From a virus, in the IMG/VR virus record IMGVR_UViG_3300005748_000166, positions 1 to 34,036 of that record: a stretch of DNA of 34,036 nucleotides, one strand, 5' to 3'. A model generated the notes under the pieces. It was not told the DNA's origin. It searched no databases and saw nothing but the letters and a program-made list of their open reading frames with translations. Shown in pieces: positions 6,413-12,764 of this stretch. A program made the position numbers and the translations under genes. Each line of letters begins with the position of its first letter. The stretch's first letter is position 1.

Positions 6413-7231
6413 ATGATTAGATGCGAAATACTAAATAAAGACTTTGCTTGCCGTAAGTCAATGCTAAAAGAGTTGGTATCTAATAAAGAGCAGATAATCA
6501 ACTTGAAGAAAGCCACAATTAAAAACTCAAGCGGTGTTAGTTTGAAGTTTTTTGATACTGATAAAGGAGAAGCAACCAAAGAAGTAAAAGGCTTAGAAGA
6601 TGGTTTTATTTATCCAGTAATCAGCAATACCAATTACATAGATAGTCACAAAGACGTTCACTTGAATGGCTCCATGACTAAGACTATAAACGAGCAACAA
6701 GGGAAAGTACATTACATAGTTAACCACGATCTAAGCATAGGTAAAGTAATAGCCTATCCTAAAGATGTGGAAATGCTTCTTAAAAGTGTTTCATGGAAAG
6801 ACTTAGGCAAAAAAATGGAAGGTAATACAGAAGTGTTACTATTCAAGACTAAGTTATATGACTACTCAAATGATGATGCTCGCAAGGTAATTGAGAATAA
6901 GTTACCTGCTGAAAACTCTATTCGCATGCAATACCTGAAGATTGAAATGGGTGTTATGGATAGAGATGAAGATTTCAAAGAAGAGAATACTATTTGGGAT
7001 AAATACATTGGCCAAGTAGCAAACAGAAAGGAAGCTGAGAAAGATGGCTATGCCTTTTTTGTTAAGGAACTAAAGATAGTACAGGAAGGAAGTATGGTAT
7101 TATTAGGAAGTAATGATGCCACTCCTATTCTACATAAAGAAATTGAGCCGTTGAAAGACACTCAAACAACCGAGCCGACGCAAGTCACTCAAGAAAGTAA
7201 ATTAAGTTATTTCCAAATTTTAACAAGATGA
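6413..7231 (+). CDS. Prohead protease (HK97 S78-like)
   Basis: It cleaves the scaffolding part of the capsid protein during prohead maturation. The motif IDSHKDVHLNGS and the catalytic-type histidine in HYIVNHDLSIGKV (H105) match the HK97 protease fold. A serine after the AENSIRMQYLK stretch (S169) is a plausible nucleophile. At 272 aa it is longer than the usual 180-220 aa, with an N-terminal extension of about 60 residues and a Thr/Gln-rich tail after residue 245. It overlaps the capsid gene by 4 nt. Position between portal and capsid gives most of the confidence. Confidence 0.85.
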   Translation: MIRCEILNKDFACRKSMLKELVSNKEQIINLKKATIKNSSGVSLKFFDTDKGEATKEVKGLEDGFIYPVISNTNYIDSHKDVHLNGSMTKTINEQQGKVHYIVNHDLSIGKVIAYPKDVEMLLKSVSWKDLGKKMEGNTEVLLFKTKLYDYSNDDARKVIENKLPAENSIRMQYLKIEMGVMDRDEDFKEENTIWDKYIGQVANRKEAEKDGYAFFVKELKIVQEGSMVLLGSNDATPILHKEIEPLKDTQTTEPTQVTQESKLSYFQILTR

Positions 7232-8514
7232 AAAAAACATTCAATGAATGGCTAACGACTGATAAGAACGTAGCCAAAGAAGCGTTTGCGGAAATGTCAG
7301 CAGACGAACAAGCGGGGTTATACAATGAGTATAACGCAATCAAAGAAAAAGCAATTGACGAAGCAATTAATGCTAAAGCATCAGCAGAAGAAGTTGAAGC
7401 ATTAAAGCAAGAGTTGAATACAATCAAAGGAGAGCAATACGACACTTTGAAGTCAATTCTAAAGCAGCAAGGTATTGCATTAAAGAAGTTGCAAGATGGT
7501 CAAGCTTCAAGTATTTCTCACAAATCTGTTAAAGATGCTTTAATTGAGAATAAAGAAGTGCTTACTAAGATGGCACAAGGGGAACGCGGTTCTTTCGCTA
7601 TCAAGGTTGCAGGCGATATGTCTATCGACAACAATGTAACTGGTCAAGTTCCACAAGCAGAAAGAATCCCAGGACTTAACACTATTGCATCAAGACAAAT
7701 CAGATTACTTGATATTGTAAACAAAGGTGTTATTGGTTCTAACTTAGTAGAGTGGGTTTACCAAGCGAATAAAGATGGTTCTGCTGGATCAACTGCTGAA
7801 GGCGCTGCTAAGAATCAAATTGATTTTGATTTATTGGTTGGTTCTCAAAAGGTTGAGAAAGTTACTGCATACATCAAGGCTACTACTGAAATGTTGAATG
7901 ACATTGAGTGGATGGAGCAAGAGATTCGTAACGAGTTGATGCGTGAGTTGATGAAAGCAGTTGAAGCTGGTATTTATGAGGGAGATGGTAACTCGCCTAA
8001 TCTAAATGGTTATAGAACAGTATCTACTGCATTTACTGGTGGTTCTGCTGCTGGTACAGTTGATTCTGCTAACGAAGTAGATGTATTGGCTGCTGCGGTT
8101 CTTCAAATTGAGGAAGCTGACCAACCAATGCCTAACTACCACTTAGTACACCCTTCTACATTGTACGCTATTAAGTCTTTAAAAGTATCTACTTCTGATA
8201 GAAGATATGTAGAGTACAATAGCCGTATTCAGTTTGATGGAATGGGTAGAGTAACTTTAGATGGTATTCCAATCATCTCAACTACGTTAGTAACTGCTGG
8301 CGATTATTTAACTGGTCACTTCGAGTATGCTAAATTGCTTACTAAAGATGGTGGTGTTAATGTATCTATTGGTTTAGATTCTGATGACTTCACTAAGAAC
8401 TTTAGAACAATCTTAGCAGAATGGAGAGGTGTTTCTTTCATTAAGAACAATGACCGTACAGCTTTTGTAGCAGGTGACTTCGCTACTGATAAAGCAGTTT
8501 TAGAAACTACTTGA
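7228..8514 (+). CDS. Major capsid protein (HK97 fold, with delta domain)
   Basis: Residues about 1-115 are a helical, acidic, coiled-coil scaffold (delta) domain, presumably removed by the upstream protease. The shell domain starts near MAQGERGSFAIKVAGDMSID and includes the HK97 stretches ASRQIRLLDIVNKGVIGSN (N-arm/E-loop region) and ELMKAVEAGIYEGDGNSPN, followed by the P-domain YHLVHPSTLYAIKSLK and the C-terminal strand NNDRTAFVAGDF. At 428 aa this is a standard length. The 3' two-thirds uses many T-ending codons (GCT, GGT, TCT), unlike its neighbours, which fits very high expression. Confidence 0.95.
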   Translation: MKKTFNEWLTTDKNVAKEAFAEMSADEQAGLYNEYNAIKEKAIDEAINAKASAEEVEALKQELNTIKGEQYDTLKSILKQQGIALKKLQDGQASSISHKSVKDALIENKEVLTKMAQGERGSFAIKVAGDMSIDNNVTGQVPQAERIPGLNTIASRQIRLLDIVNKGVIGSNLVEWVYQANKDGSAGSTAEGAAKNQIDFDLLVGSQKVEKVTAYIKATTEMLNDIEWMEQEIRNELMRELMKAVEAGIYEGDGNSPNLNGYRTVSTAFTGGSAAGTVDSANEVDVLAAAVLQIEEADQPMPNYHLVHPSTLYAIKSLKVSTSDRRYVEYNSRIQFDGMGRVTLDGIPIISTTLVTAGDYLTGHFEYAKLLTKDGGVNVSIGLDSDDFTKNFRTILAEWRGVSFIKNNDRTAFVAGDFATDKAVLETT

Positions 8515-8524
8515 TAACTATTAG

Positions 8525-9409
8525 ATGAATTTAGCCCTCGTAATAGCAGTTTGGAAACGCCACGATCTTGAGCGTATTGTCATTGATAACTTCAAAAGGC
8601 AATCGGCTAAGTATGGCTTTCAAATTATAATTGCTGGTAGCGAGGGCGATTCTTCAAAAGCATTAGCAGAGGGATGCCACTATTTAGAAGTACCAAACAA
8701 GCCAGTATCTAACAAGCACTTGAAGTTATCTGAAAAGGCAAAGGAGTTAGATGTTGACGGGGTTGTGCTAATGGGGAGTGATGACATTGTTAATGATGAA
8801 TATTGGGATTTCATTTATAGCCTTAGTGCTGATGAAGAAAGCCTAATAGGATTAAAAGACTTTTATTTCTACGATGTAGAGAGCAAAGAACTTGCATATT
8901 GGGGTGGTTACAGAAATGGTAAACAAACCGCAGGAGCAGGTAGATTCTTTAGTAGAAAGGTTCTTGAACAAGTTGATTGGAAGTTATGGAGAAGAGGTTT
9001 AAACAAGGGTTTAGATAGTTCTACTAACAAGATTCTAAAGGCTAAAGAGATAGGGGAAAAGTCTTATACAATGGATGAAACTAATGCTTTTTTAGTAGAT
9101 GTTAAACACACACATAGCATAACATCAAAAGCAATTATTGGTGCTTGCAATGTGGTAAATAGTGAAATAATGGCTAAGAAATTAGGAAACAAAGTAGTTG
9201 AAGAACTTGACAAATTAGAGCAGCCAAAGCCAAGAGCAAAGAGGGCGCCTAAGAAAGTTAAGATTGAAAAAGTTTCTCTTGACTATTCAAAGGAGTATGT
9301 ATTTATCGCCAACAATGTAAGTAAGCATTTGAAAAGCGGAAAAGAGTATAACTTGGATGGACGTAAAGCAGAGATTCTAATAAACAAAGGCTACGGAAAA
9401 CTAAAATAA
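8525..9409 (+). CDS. GT-A glycosyltransferase with phage-specific C-terminal domain
   Basis: The N-terminal 200 residues resemble a GT-A (family 2-like) glycosyltransferase: a Rossmann start (MNLALVIAVWKRHDLERIV), then VVLMGSDDIVND (residues about 84-95), where SDD is a DxD-like metal and sugar-nucleotide site. A basic linker (KPRAKRAPKKVKIEK) leads to a 45-aa C-terminal domain with the pattern HLKSGKEYNLDGRKAEILI, similar to small phage head proteins. Its place directly after the capsid gene in the late operon suggests that it sugars the capsid or is carried in the virion; this is inference. Donor and acceptor are unknown. Confidence 0.8.
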   Translation: MNLALVIAVWKRHDLERIVIDNFKRQSAKYGFQIIIAGSEGDSSKALAEGCHYLEVPNKPVSNKHLKLSEKAKELDVDGVVLMGSDDIVNDEYWDFIYSLSADEESLIGLKDFYFYDVESKELAYWGGYRNGKQTAGAGRFFSRKVLEQVDWKLWRRGLNKGLDSSTNKILKAKEIGEKSYTMDETNAFLVDVKHTHSITSKAIIGACNVVNSEIMAKKLGNKVVEELDKLEQPKPRAKRAPKKVKIEKVSLDYSKEYVFIANNVSKHLKSGKEYNLDGRKAEILINKGYGKLK

Positions 9410-9630
9410 TGGGAAATCTAAAGGAAATAAAAACAACGGCAATCGGCTTAGTTCTATTCTTACTACCAGTATTGTATTTAGGTGCAAACTTTGATAGGTG
9501 GCATGAATATGGCGTTGCTGATGCTTCACTTCCTTTGATACTAATATTGTTGGGAATAGGCTTTATGCTTGCTCCTGATAGAATACTTAATTCAATTCTA
9601 AATAGGTTTAAGAATGGCTCTAACGATTAG
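9409..9630 (+). CDS. Small two-helix membrane protein (73 aa)
   Basis: Two hydrophobic helices (residues about 10-26 and 41-55) are separated by a short polar loop (NFDRWHEYGVADAS), with a basic C-terminus (NRFKNG). Size and topology would suit a class II holin, but it lies inside the head gene block, far from the endolysin. It shares the TAATG junction with the glycosyltransferase gene. A role in membrane-associated assembly or as a holin is possible; neither is shown. Confidence 0.78.
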   Translation: MGNLKEIKTTAIGLVLFLLPVLYLGANFDRWHEYGVADASLPLILILLGIGFMLAPDRILNSILNRFKNGSND

Positions 9631-10108
9631 CGATAGCGACTTTGTAGGAAAGTATGAGATAAGCACTAACCAATTCTCAAACCTTGATGCTTTTTTAACT
9701 GATGCTGATGAAGCTAAGTTAATTAAACAAGTGTTAGGGGTAACAGAAGGGCAGGCGTTTATTGACGACTTAGACGGCAACGGAGAACCGCAAACCGCTA
9801 AGTATGTAACCATATTTAACCCTATTGACTTTGATGTTTACGGTAGTCCTGAACATACGGATGGATTAAAGCAAATACTGATACAGTTGTTTTACTCTTA
9901 CTATACAAGTGAACAAATGATTTTTAACATGACCGAGGGAAACTCTACTATTGCAGCAGAAGCAGCCCAAGCGAATGATACTAAACAGATTGTTGTTTAC
10001 AATAGAGGAGTTGACAATATCAATAGTTTGCAATGCTACATTCAAATGAATAGGGATACCTATACAGATTATAACGGTAAGTGCTTTGAACCAATGACTT
10101 TAATATGA
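9614..10108 (+). CDS. Putative head-tail connector protein (164 aa)
   Basis: Position after the capsid genes and before the tail tube is where HK97-like phages encode head-completion adaptors. The protein starts MALTISDSDFVGKYEIS and has a helical core (LKQILIQLFYSYYTSEQMIF) that resembles gp6-type connectors and the small adaptor proteins of Bacteroidetes phages. It overlaps the membrane protein gene by 17 nt and the next gene by 4 nt. Confidence in it being a real structural or assembly protein is high, but the exact connector class is a guess. Confidence 0.65.
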   Translation: MALTISDSDFVGKYEISTNQFSNLDAFLTDADEAKLIKQVLGVTEGQAFIDDLDGNGEPQTAKYVTIFNPIDFDVYGSPEHTDGLKQILIQLFYSYYTSEQMIFNMTEGNSTIAAEAAQANDTKQIVVYNRGVDNINSLQCYIQMNRDTYTDYNGKCFEPMTLI

Positions 10109-10791
10109 TTCAGGTAGTAGATAAAGTAAGAGAGATAGTAAATTCTAAACCGTGGACTGTAAACGTTAAGAGCGTAACGGATCATGGCGATGGAACATTT
10201 ACTATTTACACTTGCAATACTTCTTATTTGAACACAAGAATGAAAGTTGAAATTGATTCTGTTGAATATACGGTTGTTTCTTTTGTCTATAACGAAAGTG
10301 TGACATTAAGCGGAACACCAGTATTACCGATAGGATTAAACACCTTACCAACTCCATACTTCACACATGGTAAGTATTCGGCGGTTAATAAGGAACTTGG
10401 AAGAATAACCAACCACAATACATGGAATCCACTTATTTGGCTTTTAGAATTAACAACCCGTGATATTTCATCGGATTACGATTCAAAGTTTGATAGTGAA
10501 GGAAGTGTAATGTTGTTTTTTATGTCAACAAGTGACTGGAAGAACTACGATACAAGCGACCATTATACCGAAGTAATAAAGCCTATGAGTAATGTAGTAG
10601 ATAACTTCATAGCATTATCAAAAAGGCATTTGGGGGTTAAGGATTTGGGGTATAGTTCAACTAACCACGCAAAGTTTACCACGGGAGGTAGTGGCGTTCA
10701 AGTTAGTGGGAATAAAGTATTACCTGATACACAAAGCGGAATAGAATTGAGTTTGAGTTTACCAATAATTAAAGAAAGCTGTAATTGTTAA
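10105..10791 (+). CDS. Putative neck / tail-completion protein (228 aa)
   Basis: The N-terminal 90 residues are beta-rich (GDGTFTIYTCNTSYLNTRMKV looks like a small beta barrel). The middle, WNPLIWLLELTTRDIS, followed by a conserved-looking MLFFMSTSDWKNYDTSDHY region, is seen in my recollection in neck proteins of Bacteroidetes phages. It ends CNC, like the next protein's N-terminal cysteine-rich start. Gene order supports a role in joining head and tail. I cannot assign a named family with certainty. Confidence 0.6.
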   Translation: MIQVVDKVREIVNSKPWTVNVKSVTDHGDGTFTIYTCNTSYLNTRMKVEIDSVEYTVVSFVYNESVTLSGTPVLPIGLNTLPTPYFTHGKYSAVNKELGRITNHNTWNPLIWLLELTTRDISSDYDSKFDSEGSVMLFFMSTSDWKNYDTSDHYTEVIKPMSNVVDNFIALSKRHLGVKDLGYSSTNHAKFTTGGSGVQVSGNKVLPDTQSGIELSLSLPIIKESCNC

Positions 10792-10808
10792 TTTAAAAAA
10801 TAGAAAAA

Positions 10809-11729
10809 ATGGCAGTATGTACTTGCACAAGCACACTTAGCAACATTGGGATAGGAGGTTGTGCGCCTACACAGGATGTTGCTTATTCGCTAATCTTCGT
10901 AAAGTTACGAGATGGAAGCGGTAATTTAAATAGAATTGATTTGTCAAGCATTCCTGACGCTTCGGGAATATCTGATTTAATCAATGAAGCAGACCCAACA
11001 AAAAGATGGTATCCAACACCTGAATTAAAGAATGTTGAGGACGTAAGAGCAGATTCAGAATTTGAGAACTTTAACGATGGAACAAAAGCAAAGATTAGGC
11101 TTGGTATTCGTTCTTTCAGCGGATTTGTAGTCTCTCAAGATTCAAGATTCTATGAAAAGGTGTTACCATTTCAATGTCAAAAAGAATTTGGTGCTTACGT
11201 TGTTGATGTTAATGGGGCGTTGCACGGTGATGCATCTGTTGATGGTTATTTAGCACCTGCACCAATTCAAGCGTCAAGCATGGATAATATCTATGTAAAA
11301 GCTACTGATACAACTGTATCTAAAGTGAACATTCGTTTTGATTGGAAAAACACATTTGGAGATGAGAATTTAGGAATGTTAGTTGCTTCTGATTTCGCTT
11401 CTGATGTTGATTTAACTTCACTAAATGGTTTGCTTTCAGTAACTGGAACTGCTTCTGCAATTACAACTACTGGATTTACAATGGCTATTACCGACTACTA
11501 CGGAAGCGTATTAGGTACACCAGTAAAAGGATTAGTTGCTGCTGATTTCAGCTTATACAATGCAACTGATGCTGCAAGTGTTACCATTTCAACAGTAACC
11601 GAAAGCCCTGAAGGAACTTATGCGTTCACGTTTAGTGCAGAAGATTCGTCAGATGTATTGAATTTGAGCATTGTTGCAGATGGTTATGATGACGCAGCCC
11701 TTGAAGCCGTTGATATTACTGTACCATAA
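10809..11729 (+). CDS. Major tail tube protein with C-terminal Ig-like domain
   Basis: Tail tube subunits stack into the tail's inner tube. Residues about 1-205 are beta-rich and end in the tube domain (RFDWKNTFGDENLGML). From about 230 a separate domain starts, VKGLVAADFSLYNATDAAS, and runs to EAVDITVP. It looks like the Ig-like or invasin-type domains often appended to tail tubes. The N-terminus is cysteine-rich (MAVCTCTSTLSNIGIGGCAP), which is unusual for a tube subunit. T-rich codon choice suggests strong expression. A 43-aa gene and a strong hairpin terminator follow, which would set the tube apart from the less abundant downstream proteins. Confidence 0.75.
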   Translation: MAVCTCTSTLSNIGIGGCAPTQDVAYSLIFVKLRDGSGNLNRIDLSSIPDASGISDLINEADPTKRWYPTPELKNVEDVRADSEFENFNDGTKAKIRLGIRSFSGFVVSQDSRFYEKVLPFQCQKEFGAYVVDVNGALHGDASVDGYLAPAPIQASSMDNIYVKATDTTVSKVNIRFDWKNTFGDENLGMLVASDFASDVDLTSLNGLLSVTGTASAITTTGFTMAITDYYGSVLGTPVKGLVAADFSLYNATDAASVTISTVTESPEGTYAFTFSAEDSSDVLNLSIVADGYDDAALEAVDITVP

Positions 11730-11860
11730 TGCAATTTGGTAAGGTTTTTATAGCTAAAAGGTTATTCAAGTACAATCAAAAGAAGTCCTTTTTCAAAATA
11801 CTTAAAGACGGCAAGTATAGAGGGAACTTTGAAGAAGCTTGGAAAGAATACCGAAAATGA
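11729..11860 (+). CDS. Very small basic protein (43 aa)
   Basis: The ATG overlaps the tail tube stop (TAATG), and the stop at 11858-11860 is 4 nt before the terminator stem. The product is strongly basic (RLFKYNQKKSFFKILKDGKY) and ends EAWKEYRK. It has no membrane segment. Its position as the last gene before the attenuator supports translation. It might bind nucleic acid or a tail component; function unknown. Confidence 0.65.
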   Translation: MQFGKVFIAKRLFKYNQKKSFFKILKDGKYRGNFEEAWKEYRK

Positions 11861-11864
11861 CAAT

Positions 11865-11898
11865 AAAAGCCCTTATCAATGAGATAGGGGCTTTTTTT
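11865..11898 (+). terminator. Intrinsic terminator / attenuator after the tail tube genes
   Basis: AAAAGCCCTTATC (11865-11877) pairs with GATAGGGGCTTTT (11883-11895): 13 bp with one GU, loop of 5 nt, and a run of seven T (11892-11898). The next start codon is at 11906, only 7 nt on. No TAnnTTTG motif lies in between, so downstream tail genes probably depend on read-through, giving a step-down in expression after the abundant capsid and tube proteins. Confidence 0.85.
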
Positions 11899-11905
11899 AC
11901 ACTCG

Positions 11906-12352
11906 ATGGAAAGATTGTTTCAAATAATAAAGAATACAAAGGCACTAAGTAACGGAATGTTATTTCATGCAATCTTCACGCAAGAGGTGGTACAGAATTA
12001 TATTGTGGAATTAAACACAGAAGGGCAATTAAAATTTGGTATTTTGTCAGATGGCGATATATTACCTAACTATTCTGAAGTTTCACAAGATTTATTTGGG
12101 AAAGAAGATATACCTATTCAGTTATTTGACACGGGGGCATTTTGGAAAAGCTTCGATGTTTTTAACGTAACAAATACAGAGTTCTTTATTGATGCCGATG
12201 ATGAAAAGACTGATGAGAATGGAGATACAACTTACCTATTTGAAAGATATGGAGAGGATGTTGCGGGGTTAACGCCTAAAAGTATTGAACTACTAACCAA
12301 ATTTGTAATACCTAAGATACAACAATATGTCATCGCCAAAATTTTACAGTAG
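11906..12352 (+). CDS. Putative tail assembly protein (148 aa)
   Basis: The central stretch PIQLFDTGAFWKSFDVF resembles the TG-x-x-x-S region of HK97 gp10-like and Mu gpG-like tail completion proteins. The C-terminal part, ELLTKFVIPKIQQYVIAKIL, is helical. It lies in the slot between tail tube and tape measure, where tail completion proteins or chaperones are found. The similarity is limited, so the name is tentative. It overlaps the next gene by 26 nt in a different frame. Confidence 0.5.
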   Translation: MERLFQIIKNTKALSNGMLFHAIFTQEVVQNYIVELNTEGQLKFGILSDGDILPNYSEVSQDLFGKEDIPIQLFDTGAFWKSFDVFNVTNTEFFIDADDEKTDENGDTTYLFERYGEDVAGLTPKSIELLTKFVIPKIQQYVIAKILQ

Positions 12353-12764
12353 TATAGAAGATTTGCCGGTATTTAATTATTGGAAGATACTTGAAACGGG
12401 CAGTTTAGATTGGTTGGTTTACGAAGGTGGTAATCCAAGTGAGGAGGAATTGGCTTATACCTGGAATAATATTCAGGTTGAGGTAATAGAAGTAATGCTA
12501 ACACATAAAGACTATGTAAAGGCATTGGAGGGCAAAAGGCGAGAAGCATTAAGAAAGGCAAAGGCTTACATCAACAATGATACTGCTCAAAAGCACATGA
12601 TAGAGTTGCAGGAAGCGGAGGAGAAATTGAAAGAAACGGGGCAGGCTGATTTGTATCAAGTTATCGACTACATAGAGAGGGATAGAGGATACACAATAAA
12701 CGAAAAGACACTAAGCACTAAAAAGTATTTGATGTACTTAAAATCAATGAAAGACAATGGCTAA
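12327..12764 (+). CDS. Putative tail assembly chaperone-like protein (145 aa)
   Basis: The N-terminus, MSSPKFYSSIEDLPVFNYWK, is followed by an acidic helical middle with ELQEAEEKLKETGQADLYQV. It sits directly before the tape measure gene and overlaps it by 8 nt, the usual chaperone slot. I found no good slippery heptamer in the 26-nt overlap with the upstream gene, so the classic frameshifted chaperone pair is not supported. The role is inferred from position only. Confidence 0.5.
   Translation: MSSPKFYSSIEDLPVFNYWKILETGSLDWLVYEGGNPSEEELAYTWNNIQVEVIEVMLTHKDYVKALEGKRREALRKAKAYINNDTAQKHMIELQEAEEKLKETGQADLYQVIDYIERDRGYTINEKTLSTKKYLMYLKSMKDNG

Noticed and set aside
12327-12352. Programmed frameshift joining the two genes before the tape measure
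   Set aside because: The 26-nt overlap has AAAATTTTA but no X-XXY-YYZ heptamer in the right frame, and the second gene has its own ATG.
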